From: Symsagittifera roscoffensis
Taxonomy: Eukaryota; Xenacoelomorpha; Acoela; Convolutidae
Direction: 5' to 3'
NCBI RefSeq assembly: GCF_963678635.1
Contig: NC_087062.1
Location: 89,877,845 to 89,941,844 of the forward strand
DNA: 64,000 nucleotides
In this document: positions 41,041 through 54,000 of the stretch, piece after piece
Numbering within the stretch: the first letter of the stretch is position 1
How the letters are laid out: every line of letters starts with the position of its first letter
The notes under the pieces: generated by a model
Seen by the model: the letters and a program-made list of their open reading frames with translations, nothing else
Told to the model about the DNA's origin: nothing
Databases searched by the model: none
Position numbers and translations under genes: made by a program

Positions 41041-43660
41041 ATCTGCAATAAGAGTAATTGTCATGCTTTTGCTGTTTTTGATTTTTTACTTTTTTGCATT
41101 CTTTAACACTGCTTCTGCGTTGCATTGCTGGTGAATGCTGTTTTTCGAGGGTTTTATCTGCTGTTTAAATTCTCCTGTTTTCGTAACTGTAGCAGTCGAG
41201 TAATCCTAGTGTGGTTCCCCTCATCGCTTGACATGCTCGGATAAAACTTTCACTTTTTTTAAGGAACCAAACAGACTTACCAACAAATCTTTTTTATTGA
41301 CCGTCTTATATATTCATAGATTGAACAGCTGCCCACGGTAACTCGAGTTCAGACTAGTTGGCTGGCGCTGAATTTCGTAGAATGCATTTCATAATAATGA
41401 TGTCAGTAAGTTCCAACGATGCCATAAAGCACTGCTTAACAGTAGTTCGTGGGAATCACTCATGAAGCCGAGAAAAATCGACCTTTAAGTCTTCGGAGCC
41501 ATAACAAGCTATTTGTTTTGGCTTTTATCGGAGTCGAAATATGTTTTGAGAAACACGGAATGCGAAAGTTGTTACTCCTTAACGCTTATACGAACAGTTA
41601 TCTTGAGTTACCCAAAATACGCATATACCATCAAACACCGCCATCAAATTTATCATTAAAATTTTTGATCAGCAGTGTACTCCGGATGAAGCAAAAGCCA
41701 ACTAGCAAAAAAACTTGCAAAATTGTAAGGCAAAAAGAGACAATTTGTATAAAATTCGGAAAAAAAATTCCGCTTTAACCTAAATGGAAACAAAAACCTT
41801 AAAACATTAAAGCCTTTGAGGCGGAAAACTTTCTTTGATATGTAGGGGTGTTACAGATCAAAGTAAATTAAAAGAGTCTCCAGTTGCAAGCTTACATCAA
41901 TGTTTTGATAGTTTTTAAGAGTTTCTGATAACCTTTGTTGCAATTGATCATATTTATGTGATTTATAGAGCTTGTCTCCGGGTTTGAATCAAATCAATCA
42001 AACATGAATTAGATCGGGGTTGTTGCTGTGTGCTTTCCACTCTTTTTACGTTTTGCATGGCATTAAAACAATTCGGAAAACCTAAGTTTTCCCGCAGATG
42101 TACGGAAAATGGGGAGGACTAATTTTTAAAACTAGTTGTCAAAATTTGATTTTACGTAGATTCCCCCGCGATTTTTAACTTCTATGCACGTTTAACCGTC
42201 ATAATTTTTTACAGTTTTTTCGGACTGAATTTCCTGAAATTTCAAAATCATAAAATGCGAAAACGTTAAAGGACGGGTAAAAAACGTATTTTTCAACTTC
42301 TAGTTCATGAGGCAACACTGAAAGTAAATGATTCAATTTTTTCCCAAACTTAATATCACGTGTGAATACTTGTGATTTGCAAGGGCTTTTTGAGTATCTT
42401 CAAGTTTTTAACCCGCTTTTTCGTTAAACCGAACTTTATTGAAAACTTCGTCTTCAAAGATCAAGGTTCGTTTCACTCGCTGACTTGTAGTGAACTGCAA
42501 CAATACTCGAATGAAGAGAAAATTATTTTGTAACCAAAAATATGATATACTAATTAATGCAATCAAGATTTTGGACTCATTTTTTGGTGTTAAACAAAAT
42601 CTTTTCCCAACAACTATTTTGAATTAAATATAAACTAACTGAAATTTAGTGTTTGATTACCGATCTTAGTTTGGGGTTAAGTAGAGGATCATCTTACCAG
42701 TTTATGGCGAGCTGTCGTAATTGCTAATATATACGAGTTGTCTTTTTCTACGATTTGTCTTTTCTTGCGAGTTGTCGTGTTACGCCTAAGATCACAGGCT
42801 AATTTTTAAGAAGGAAGGGTACGGCTCTCCGATGACATTTGCGTCATATTGGGATAAAATATAACTGATAGAGCAGTTTCCAAAATTTCTTGACATTCTG
42901 ACCAAGAATCATTTCGAACAATAAAACTTAAAAGTCCATCTTATTTGCATGTTTTTTTTCTTTAATCGCAGTTTTGACATTGCTCCTTTCTTCTGATTGC
43001 TTCTAACAAAAAAATCAGTTTCCGCGCAAACTTGAAAATTTTGCCAGTTGAAACATTGTGACGAAAACGCATATCTAAATTTCAAAATTCATAACTCAAC
43101 CTTTTGTCCTTTCCAATTGCACAGTACTTTTTTTAAAACTATTATGGCACTATTTCAACTAGTACATCGCTGATCTCAGCAGGCAATTGACGAACTCATG
43201 CAAATCAGAAGCAATTGACACTGTTAGTTTCCCCTATAAAAACAAAACTGATTGAAGAAAATTTTGAAAACAAAAATTTTTTGAAAATTTTTTCCTACGC
43301 AACCTAATTAAGTTCAAAATTACAAAAAACAGCTCACTTCTGCGCCATTCAACCAGAATAGTATATGAGCTGAGAAAGTCAACGTTGGTGTAGGTCAAAA
43401 ATCTATAGTATAATTCTGAACTCGATTAACAACAAAAATTTTCTTTATTTTGTGACTACAAACAAATGAAGGAAAATTGTTTTTCTAACTGATTTTTTGA
43501 AAAAAACGTATCTAAAGATATAGTCAACAACCACCCAAATTATACATGAAGATAGCTAAATAAAAGGCTTCCTCTAAACATTTACTGTCTCCTCATTTGT
43601 ACGGATGGGGAGGGCAGCCGGGTTTGGAGAGCACCCGAGTCGAGATTTTTCACCTAATTT
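41041..43660. other. Non-coding DNA
   Basis: A 109-codon plus ORF (41449-41778) has no known motif and no support from context. Otherwise AT-rich anonymous sequence, with homopolymer-rich stretches near 43255-43300. Confidence 0.4.
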
Positions 43661-43667
43661 GAAGCAA

Positions 43668-43913
43668 GATTTGAGCGGTATGAGCGGTTTTTTTTAGACA
43701 GTTATGCTCAAAATCTTGCTTCAAAATGAGCAGTTTGAGCGGTTTTTGAACGGTTTATCTAAAAAAAACCGCTCAAATCTTGCGCGGTTTTTGAGCGGTT
43801 TTTGAGCGGTTTTATTTATTTTAGATAAATCGTTCAAAAACCGCTCAAACCGCTCATTTAGAAGCAAGATTTTGAGCGTAATTGCCTAAAAAACCGCTCA
43901 TACCGCTCAAATC
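43668..43913. repeat. 246-bp foldback element built on GAGCGGT repeats
   Basis: The left arm, 43668-43760, and the right arm, 43820-43913, are inverted copies with few mismatches. The centre is itself a set of TTGAGCGGTTT units in both directions. The full sequence would fold into one long hairpin with alternative registers. No ORF; target duplication not assigned. Confidence 0.88.
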
Positions 43914-44159
43914 TTCACAGTGTCGAAGACTTGGTTTAGTTCAGAAAAAACGACCCACGGAAAGGAATGGACTTTGATCTGCAGCTTGCACTATTGAACT
44001 TTTATTGCTCCGGATCTGACCCGACTCGAGTTGAACACTCTTCTTTGTTATTTTCAGGATATTAGAAGCAATGAAACCAGTAAAATTGATCCATCCCCAA
44101 TTACAAACAAACAAAAACATAAAACTGGTTTATTCAACGTTTTGTGCCGTTTTTAAAGG

Positions 44160-44651
44160 TACAGTCCCGCACCGAGCGCCCATGAATTCTAATCGATTAT
44201 AATGATTCCCGAGACAAAAAAATCCATTATAATTCATTAAAGATGTAAGATTCCAACCAGGAAATTGATTATATTGCCATTATAATCGATTATTTAAAAA
44301 AAAACAATCCATTATAATCCACTAAAATTGATAATATTCCATTAGATTTTTAGAACTAAATTCGATTATTTTTACAGAAATTTTGCAAGTTTTGCAGGAA
44401 ATTTGCAAAATGCAGCCATTTCTTTTACAAAATGCCATGTCTCAACGTCACTCCCTCGAGTATTTTCACCTCCCCCAACCCCAACTAAAGAGGGTGGCAG
44501 TAGGGGGTGTCAACCATTAACCCCCTCAAACCCTCCCCAAATTTTACCAATAAATAACCCCCCCCCCTTATGCAACCATATGGGGGGACGAATGGCGGTT
44601 TTGATAAACTGGCAGGGAGGGGGGAAGTAACCTGGGGGATAAGGTAGGTAA
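44160..44651. other. AT motif cluster followed by a C/G-rich tract
   Basis: 44190-44360 carries several copies of ATTATAAT(C/T)GATTA or CCATTATAAT. 44455-44640 is a strand-asymmetric tract with C-runs and then G-runs. No gene. Confidence 0.5.
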
Positions 44652-45030
44652 TGGAACCAGTTCAAAACAATTATTAGTTATTTACAATTAATTTCTTGAT
44701 AAACTAAATCTGGAAAATACTTAGAACTAACCAGTCATGATCCAAGACTGAAACTTACAATAGATTGTAAGGCTGAAACTATTTATAGTTTCAGCCAGTG
44801 AAGATAAAATCTAACTTGGCAAACAGTTGCTCTTCCTAAGTTCTTCTTCATGATTCTAAACCTCGCAACAATACCATTAGACACTAGATCTATTGAGAGT
44901 AGGAGATATAATAGTAAAATTAAGATTGGTATTAGATTAAGGAGTTGCACGAGCCTATGCGGCCGAAAAAAACAGACGGTATACTTTATCCAAAATTATT
45001 CTATGAAAATCCAACTCGGACTGAAACTCA
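44652..45030 (+). repeat. LTR of the large-element family with primer-binding site, plus orientation (379 bp)
   Basis: Starts TGGAACC and ends AAACTCA, followed by TC and TGGTGCGACC (45033-45042), exactly as in the large element. It contains the hairpin at 44771-44796. A 5' LTR of a plus-oriented relative whose body is not recognisable downstream. The 75-codon ORF at 45389-45616 has a signal-peptide-like start but no match to the large element. Confidence 0.8.
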
Positions 45031-45639
45031 TCTGGTGCGACCAGCGAGGCTGATCGTCACACAAACTGCTTCATAACCAACCCACTTCTTAAAAATCAAT
45101 AAACAATCTGACCATCCTCAATAAAATTCAGTAAAAATCAAATCAATTTGAAAAACAAATCACTTTTTGAATGCTCACTTAAAATTCAGTCAAACAAGTT
45201 CTTAAGTTTGCCAAAAATTTTCAACTTGAGCATTTTTAAGCGACCTTTCAAATTTTAAAATAATCATACTCTTAGTGTTTTGTATACTATTTCCAATCTT
45301 CTATTCCCTAGTTTAGACCTATCTTTCTCTTTCGTCGCAAACAATCGACCACCTAACCAGGTACGATAATAAGTATCTTTTCTTCTAAATGATACAACAT
45401 TTCCATTTTGAAAAAAATCTTTTGATACTTTTCATTATTTTTTTATACATCAATAGCTTCCCTCATCCGGACTCTTTACAGATGCATAAGAAAGGCAAAA
45501 TTTGTCTTCATACTAGCAATAGTTTAAATTATGATCGTTTTCGAAAATTTTTATCAAAAACAAAAATTTGCATTAAGCCATTAACAAAAAAAAAGTCAAA
45601 AAGTCAAAACTGCTGACCCAACCACGTCATACTGAGGCT

Positions 45640-46900
45640 GCGAGAGTTTTGGTATTTTTCACGGGATCGGTGCTTTTTAATATGATAGCCATCGAGGCGT
45701 ACTATGCAGCAATCGATATAGCTCTGATCCATCGAGTTAGTTTTAGCCGATTGCGAGCTCAATTTTTGACGCGTAGCTTAAAATGAGCACTCACTAAATA
45801 AGCTCTATATTTTTCAAGAAAAGTAATCACCGCGAACCTTGCTGCTTTTGTTGCACCGTATTTCATTTTGGTGTCGCTTAGAATTTCACACCCATAAGCT
45901 ATGGGTCTGAGAACAGTTCTTCCGCTCCATTCTTGTTCCTAATCGAGTATGCCCGAAATAGCTATCACTGATGCGTCCGTATCCAACACGAACATTCATT
46001 CCTTTCTCGGTCGGCATGCCGAGGACCGCAGCTTCGCAGAGCTTGCATTTGATTTTTTTTAAAGAGACTCAAAATTCTCACCCTTTTTTGCATTAACTGT
46101 TGCATAGGGTATATCTTGTCGGTGTACCGTTCAATCAATTCCCGTTAGTAAGTAGCGATGCCGGGAAAGCTCGTTATTTGGGTGTCGGTCTACAGAGTTT
46201 TTCATGTCAGCACTACCTCAACCGCCTCAGGGACCGGTCTGACTCCGTGTTTGTCTACTCGGCGACCCAGATACTTTATGGATATCCTCAGGATCTCGCT
46301 CTTGGACAGTTTTGCCTTTCAGGCGAGCCTGTTTCATGCAAGTGGAGACTTCGTCTAGCCTCTCTATGTGGTGTTCCAGGGTCGGTGTTGCAATCACAAC
46401 GTCATCAATGTAATATATTTTGAGTTTCCATTTTTTTTCGTTACGTTCGTGAGTGCTTGAGCCATCAATCATTGAAATGTGGCTGTCGCGTTAAACAGTC
46501 CACAAGGCTTGTCTTCTAATGAAACAGTCCCAGTTCGTACGCAAAGCCTGTTTTCTCTCGGTCCTGTCTCCTGAGGGCACCTGCCAGAACGCAGAGTCAA
46601 ATCCAACGTCGCGAAGATTTTTTTGTCTCCTAATGTTGAGAGAATTTCATTAATGCGGATGGTCGGGTATGCGTCCTTTCTCGTTTCTGCATTCAAATAG
46701 CGAAAGTCGCAACAAAGTCAAAGATGCACCCTTTCCTCTTAGCCATGACCACACCATAAGCCCACGGGCCGATCATCATTTCAATTTCTTTCCTAAAAGC
46801 CTCTGACTTGTGTGGGGTCAATCTCCTAGCTCCTTCCCTGGGAGGTAATGAGTCCTTCTCTATTTCGATTTGATGTCCCACAAATCTTAAGCAACCTATG
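45640..46900 (-). pseudogene. pol: Third Ty3/gypsy pol remnant: RT and RNase H
   Basis: Minus-strand reading gives, in order, a block typical of the RT start (46881-46693, including Pro-Pro-Arg-Glu-Gly-Ala-Arg-Arg and Trp-Ala-Tyr-Gly-Val-Val), then Phe-Ala-Thr-Leu-Asp-Leu with the first catalytic Asp (46696-46469). It continues with Tyr-Ile-Asp-Asp-Val-Val in the YxDD motif (46472-46227), and RNase H pieces around 46010-45720, for example Phe-Leu-Glu-Lys-Tyr-Arg-Ala-Tyr-Leu-Val. Frame changes and stops separate the pieces. The sequence type differs from both other gypsy elements in the window. Confidence 0.85.
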
Positions 46901-49500
46901 TCGGCCTTGTGTTTCGAAAAAACGTCTGCTTTGCGATCCAGTTCATACCTTGGGGAGTCCAGCTCCTTATCTGATCTTCTGACTTAAAGGTGCTCTATTG
47001 CAGGTAAAACTGAACTGTTTGCTGCTTATTCTGTTTCTGTCGGTCTTTCAAGGAGGTTCGAACAATTATAAGGCTTGTCGTCTGTCTCATATTTCATAGA
47101 AAACACTTTTTCCAAGACTTCAGTTCATTTATACTCTTCAATATACTTTCTTTGCTGGCATGTAACGGACACTCAAGTTCTTTTCAAGCTCTTCATACTC
47201 TGATTTTATGTGTTCAGAGGCAACGCATAACTAAGCTTCTTTTCACATTGTATCGTCATCGGTGTTGCCTGCAGATTTTGTTCTGAGTGAGCAAGAAGGA
47301 TCTTCATAAAATAGCTGAGCGTTTGCTATTTGGATAGAGAGCCAGACATACTTGTCTATTGCTACTAAAATCAATTAAGTTTCTCATACAAAACATGGCC
47401 ACTACAATTTGGTTCGATTTCAGCCTAAATTTTCGATCAAGGTAAATCGGCACATTTGCTTGACTTATCCAATTCCTATTAACAAATTTCTTTTCATACT
47501 TCCTCTTTTCGGTCTTCGATTCATATTAGTCCGTTTTTGAGGTCGATTGTAACGTCAAAGTTTTGCACGAAGTCGCGTCCAAAGATGAACTGGTCGGACT
47601 CGTTTAGGTTCTCGACGATCAAAAATCTCACCCAGAGGTGCTTTCCACCCAGTTCCATAAATTGGATATCAATCCACCCTCCGGTCACATAAATTCCACC
47701 CTGGTTGGAGACGGATATTGGTGGGTATCAAGTACAACCTATCGAAGCATATATCGTTCCAAATGCTAATGGACATGACAGTCACAGCCACGCCGGTGTC
47801 AAGCAGTCCGTTGACTCAAAACTGCCTTCCTTGTACGTCCAGCACCTGCGCTGCCAGGTGAACTGCATTCTGTTCAAGTATGGCGTTGTGTCCAATTAGT
47901 CGTGATTTGAGTTCCTCTCGTCCGATGTAGATCTGGCCTACTTGATCAGCTGCATTCGTCACGCGATTCTTCTTGTAGATGTTTAAGACATCCATATTCA
48001 TCAGAATTGAGTATGGGCAAAAGAGCTCCACATAATGTCCATATACATTCATCAGCCTTGGCCTACCTTTTGTGAGTAACGCGCTCACAGCAACAGAATC
48101 CAGATTAGGATCTTTATCCCGCAATTAATGTGTAGATTGCCGGGTAGATATGAACCAATGTAATTTCTGACGTTCGCTCATCTCTTTCATCACTTGATGA
48201 CCCGTAACCGATTTGACTGATATTATCTTGCTACCCTCTCTCGTCATATCCTCTTTTGCTGTTTATGCCATGAAGCAATTCTGGGCGTTACCTTCTAAGT
48301 TGCTCGTCAGTGCCGTATATTCTTGCTTTTTTGAGAGGTTTTTTCCTCCAGGTGTAACTTCCTTGCCTCTATCCAGGTGTCAATGCAGACATCTGACTCA
48401 TCGTTGTACGATTTTGGCTTCTTGAGTGTTCTTCGTGATCTGTCTCCCCTCTCAGTACACTTCGAGAGTTTAGTGATGAACGTCTCAAGGGACTTAACAA
48501 ACAGCACAATCATTGACGCATACATCGTTGTGTCATTTGAGGTGGTTGTCAAATCTGTAAGCGACTGGCCTGGTGCATCGTGGGTAAAAGTATCCCCGAG
48601 GTATCTTCCGCCTCTGACGGGACTGGATTCGTCCAATCCGACCTTAGTAGCGCTGCCCTAGGCTTCTCCCTTGGCTTAGACTCGAAGTTTACTCTCGATC
48701 TCGCTGGAGCCTGGTGTGTCTTGAGGCTCGAAACCCATTCGTTGGCTGACGTGATTTCTCTCAGCGAATTTCTTGGTTGCTGCTGCTCAGAGTTCATCAA
48801 TTTTCGGCATCATAAGATCAAACTTAGCGTCCAATCTATTTTCCAGGTTAATCATCGTTTGAGCATAGGTGTTGTCATGATGGTTGATTAGTCGTTCGAT
48901 CTCTTGTGTCATTCTGCGTTCTCTTTCTTCAGATTTCTTAGTGGCTAGAGCTAAATTCTTCGCAAGGCACTGATCGAACCAGCTAAACCTGGTCACATTT
49001 GGCCTTTGATTTCGCGTCTGCCAGCTCTTCCCTTAGCTTTTCATGGCCCTGTTCAGCCCTCTCATCTACTCTGTCGATTTATTTTGTCATATAATATCGG
49101 ATGGAATAACAATCGGAACGTCCTGGACTTTCGAAAGACTAATGTGTCGATGGGTACGCAGAGGGGTGGTGCGTCATCGAGCACTAGGCCGTTGTTGGAT
49201 GGAACAACAATCGGAACGTCCTGGACATTCGAAAGACATGGACAGAGAAAATTGTTCCTTTCTCCGACTTCCGCTCTTGGTTTCCGAATTAAACGTGCCC
49301 TTGAAAACAGTTTTTCTCCTGCGTTAGCCTTGGAACGCTCCGAGGTCTCTCCAAGTTCTTCAATGCTTTCCCGCTCGACGTCATCGCCAGTTCCTTCAAG
49401 ATCGCCATGATGGTGGTGGTCGGGTTTGATTAACGTTTCTTCCCCTTCCTTGAAGGGGTCAGGCTGGGTTACGTTCGCCACCCGGTCATGGCGTGTTGCC
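46901..49500 (-). pseudogene. gag: Third Ty3/gypsy element: protease and gag remnants
   Basis: The region upstream of the RT on the minus strand contains a run of open pieces: 48124-47816 (before the expected protease), 48636-48307, 48800-48549, 48996-48787 and 49481-49062 (acidic, charged, gag-like start). I infer gag and protease from position and composition; no intact zinc knuckle or active-site triplet was confirmed. A direct repeat of about 40 bp (49096-49134 and 49197-49236, containing CAATCGGAACGTCCTGGAC) lies inside. LTRs were not found. Confidence 0.5.
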
Positions 49501-50683
49501 CTTTGTCACCATCTACATTCTTTTCGCTTCTTAGTTTCATTCCGCTCCTTAAAAGATCACAGTGACCTTCACTTATTATCTCACTTACAAAAACTTCGTA
49601 GGTACTACTCACAGAGGATTGGCTACGTCGCGACTTAAATTTTTGCGTATTTTCCGTACTAAACGCGGAATTCCTGTTACTTTTTCCTGTTACATTGCGA
49701 GTCTTCCTGTTACATTTTCTGTGAAGACTGGCGCAACGGAAAAAATTCCAAAAGAAAAAGTAAGCTCATCAAAAATCAATTCTTTCAAAAAAAAAATCCT
49801 GGCCTTTGAGAAATTCTATGAATGATTCAGCTGGGATGAATCACTGGACGTGCCCAGTGTTGAGATACACTAAAACCCGCTCAAATTTTAGCTTATGTTA
49901 TTATCCCAAAATTTTCTAAGGTACAATATCCGACACGCACAAAACACAGTCAAAAATAACACAATAAGATACCCTATAGTTGACATCAATCTCTTGTATC
50001 AGTGCCAAATTACCGCCGTAGATTTATCAAATCACTGCCTTGCCTAAAATGAAGCAACTTTTGTATTATAGCAGTGATGAATTCAATAAGGATATAGTAA
50101 AACCTAACCTTGATGAGAAAGATATCCCTCAATTGGAACACTCCAAATGAACGAAACCCAGGTCAACGATCGTCTCAAGTGATTGTATTTATTCTACTGC
50201 ACTCACCGAAGTACTCTTCTATGTCTCCTGTGATTGCACGAGCAAACCTTTAAACTAGCTCAAGGCAACCTCTGATCGAAAAAAATTTAAGGTTTAATGC
50301 AGGCAAAAGCTCGCCCGCACTCGGACAGCTCCAAGTGCATGAGAGTAGGAAAAAGTTTCCCTTCTAAAGTGAATGTTTCGAACCTACTAAACTCACCGAG
50401 GTCTTCTTCTATGTGTTCCCGGATTGCCCGAGTTTTCCTATTAAGTAGCTGAAGGCAACCACACAAACAAGAAAATACTCGAAAAAAAAAAATTTGCTGC
50501 GCTACTTTTGATGAACCCGATCTAGAATCGAAAGTTGATCGCGAATCTCCGGGTCAACTCGTCTGCTAACTCCTAATCCACACATCCCGAAGGTAGTCAA
50601 CATTCTAGTTTAATTTCAAAGGGGTATTTGATCTCTCTAAGTTACCGCGGAAGGTCACTTTGGATTTCATTAAGGAGGGTTGT
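49501..50683. other. Non-coding DNA
   Basis: No gene. Two related segments near 50205-50270 and 50395-50460 share CTCACCGA(A)GT...CTTCTATGT...GAT TGC and AAGGCAACC, indicating a local duplication of about 65 bp, 190 bp apart. Confidence 0.45.
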
Positions 50684-51030
50684 CAAGGTGCTTAAGTCAC
50701 TCTGGAGGGATGCTTCGAAGGGCACTGAAGACAATCAACCTACTTTGGGGGATTTCTTTGGTGGGTAACTCAAAATTCAATAACGTTGGTTAACCAGAAG
50801 CTTAATACACTCCGGAGGGTTACCTTGAAGAATTCTTCAAAAAATGCTTCTTTTTCACTTTTTTGCCTCAAAGGGGTCTCCGGTTGGTGCCAGATGAGTT
50901 GCAGTAAACAATTTTGACTCCGGAGCGTTACACTACTTCGGAGAGTTCCATAAAAAAATTCTCACTCAATGAGGGCTATTAAGGGGCGGCTTAATTCAAT
51001 CCGGAGGGTTACTTCGGAGGTTTCCCCAAA
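50670..51030. repeat. Degenerate repeats around CTCCGGAGGGTTAC
   Basis: At least four units built on the palindrome CTCCGGAG (or CTCTGGAG) followed by GGTTAC...TTCGGAG recur every 80-110 bp near 50700, 50808, 50919 and 50998. They occur again in copy B. Confidence 0.6.
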
Positions 51031-54000
51031 AACCACAAAATCAAGCGTTTTCCCCGTGGAAGAGTCGCTGATTTACGGTCTTATTTGCTCAAAACAAAGT
51101 TAGTTGAACCGGTCAATCTACCTTGCTGGATAGAAATGAAGTTTTATAAAAAAATTTCTTCCGCTTGTAGGGTACCTACATTTTGGACCCTCCAAGCTGA
51201 CAATTTCTATAAAAAATTTTTTGCGGTCCCATCAACCTGAAAACGAATGTAGGTCACAAAAATGAACAATAATGATGACTGATGCTAGAATAATTCCAAT
51301 CGGTTTTGTAGTCTTCGAGAAATCAACAAAAAGGCGTTATTTTTTCGCAATTCTTGCTGAAAGCGATTGAAAATACTTGAAAAGATGGCAGTAGCTCGGT
51401 ACAGCACAAGATTATTGCAGAAAAATGGACCAAGATTGGTTTAAAGACACAAAATTGGCCAAAAACTATCGGATTTGGACCCTCCATTTTCCTTCTTTTG
51501 CAATAATTGAGTCTCTATCTTTGTCCTATCTTTGTTAATCGCTTTCGGAGGAGTGCTTCAAAATTGCTGTTGTAACTGAACTCATTATGATAGAAACCTC
51601 CTAGTGCAAATGTTTTTATTGCTTTTACTCTAGAAATTCAAAGTTGTACTCTTCAAAACATATTGACAAAATTCAAAAAATATGATCGAAAAAGATTTGT
51701 TTTCTCGCCTTCTTCTGAGTTTTTCCGCGCGGTTTCTTGTGTTCGAGGGTTTGAACTACGTAGTAGCTCACTACTTAGATGCTTTTTGCCGTTCGGAAGA
51801 ACTCGGATATTCGAGATACTTGGAGTTAATAATTTGGTCAAAAGTTGTTTTTTTTTTCGACAAAATTAGGGTCTTTCGGATCTAAAACGGGATAAGAATT
51901 AACTAAAACAAGGGTTGTAGCCTGTTAGTAATCGTTAAATCATATCACTTTACTCTCATTTACACCAAAGTATCCGAAATAAGACGCTTAACTCGGAAGC
52001 TCGCAATCGATGGAAGGTACAATCGGACCGATCCAATTGTGTCCATCAACACCTAAGTCTATTGACATAGTATCAAACAATTCTAAGAATGTGCTACCGA
52101 TACTCAACAGTCATTGTGGATGTTGTCTCTGTTGTCTCCTGCTGTGTCTGGAACACGTCTGACAGCTTGCCGCTCCACCCTCCGGTCACCGACAAAGTTA
52201 TCATTAACGTGCTTACATACTCAAACAATACTCAAGGGAGACTACGAATCAAACAACCAGTACGCCTGATCTTTCGATCAAAAAAAGTAGAATCCAGTCG
52301 ACTCACTTTCTTCCTGAAAAAATCTAGAAACTTACCGTTTAGGTTCCTTAGTGGTTTTTGTACTTTATCGTTCTAAAGTAAATTTGTTTCTGGCTTTTTC
52401 GTGGTTTTTCATCATTTTTGATTTGTTTTTACGCTTTTTCTTGAATTGTTTTTGTTCCCAATCCTCTTTGGGATAAATGGGTTCATGAATTCCCATCTAA
52501 CCCTCCGACACCCGGATTTTTCAATCTTAACTAGATTAAGAAGCTAAACTGTACTAAACGGAGGGTTCAAACCTTCCTTCTAGTACAGTACAGGACAAAA
52601 AGGCCTCTAACTCGGGCATACGCCAGGAGCAGAGGGTTCGTCGCTGAAACGTCTGCTGATTGTGATGGTCCATTGCCTTAAGCAGACCCATACAGGAGCG
52701 CCCTAAATACGTCTATGTAACAATCGCGCAGACATTACACATTGACGGAGCGTAGGAAAAGTCCCTATTGACGACTGGCTGACCAGTTGATTTTCTGTTA
52801 TGTTTAAAGACTAATCACTAAAAAACTTTTTCTATGCCATCAGCCAAACGAAAGTTCGTCAGCTTTCGTTTGCATGCAGAATAACCTCAATACTGGGTCT
52901 CGGATCCCAAGATCACTTGATCATTAATAAAAACACGGCTAGAAACCACAATTAGATATTTTTAGCGACAGTTTCATAATAGATAGATTAAAGATTGATT
53001 GACTTTTTACTTGCCTCTAACTGCTTAATTTGAGTCAGCAGTTAATGCGATGAAGGATGTCTTGACTTTAACCTCGGTTATCATGATGCTTTTGACGTTC
53101 TGATTACATGAAAATGAAACAGACTTAACTACAATTAATGAGTCACCTCAAATAATCACATATAACTAAAAGATTCAAATATTAGTGAGCATGGAAGTGT
53201 ACAAAAACCAAAAAAGTATAGGGCGAAAGTCAGGTCGAATGCACTCAATTGATGAAAACTTTTGTTTTACCTATGCAGGCAAAAGTAGTCCAAAAAACTG
53301 ATGGATTTTGAATTTTGTTTTCACTACTTTATCATCTAACTTCCCTTATAGCCCGAAAGCAACTCTAAAAATATAGTTGCGTAAGGCCTTGGCGAACGCT
53401 AAAAAGTAATTATATTTGATACAAACAAGTTCTGAAAATTATTTTGAAGTTGAAATTATAGAACATAAAGCATTAGCGAACGCTAAACCGAAAACACGTT
53501 TTAAATAAGGAGGAGAAGTTTCCCGCTAATCTGGAGTTTTAAATACGAAAAGCCGTAGTTATCGCGACAAATGATGAACACGAATTTGTAATTTGGGGCC
53601 AGAACACCAACCAGAAGCCAACGACAACGCTAATTTTAAGAACTGCAACTTAGCTTACACCCTCTACCAGCTTGTACAAGAGTATACCAAGTTTATCAGA
53701 GCTCTTTCATCAAGAGAGCTTGAAAGGTTTCGAACAACCGGCCCGCGCTCAACCACGTGGAGCTACAGCAAAAGCGGAGCCAACCTACAATATTGAGGTT
53801 CGTAAAATTGCAAGAATATAACCAGAAAAACACGCCGCTGGGGGGGGTCTAAGAAAACTATACAGCGCCCCAACACAAATTTTGGGGTCCTAAAGTAAAA
53901 AAAACAACGCTCACACACAAACACCGTGGATTCTTACCGTAAAAAGAGCAGCGCCTCAACACAAACACCGAGAGTTTTTATCGTAAAAACAAAAACACTA

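Noticed and set aside
43668-43913. CRISPR-like array of GAGCGGTTTTT units
   Set aside because: Units are in both orientations, without regular spacers, in a eukaryotic context; a foldback palindrome explains it.
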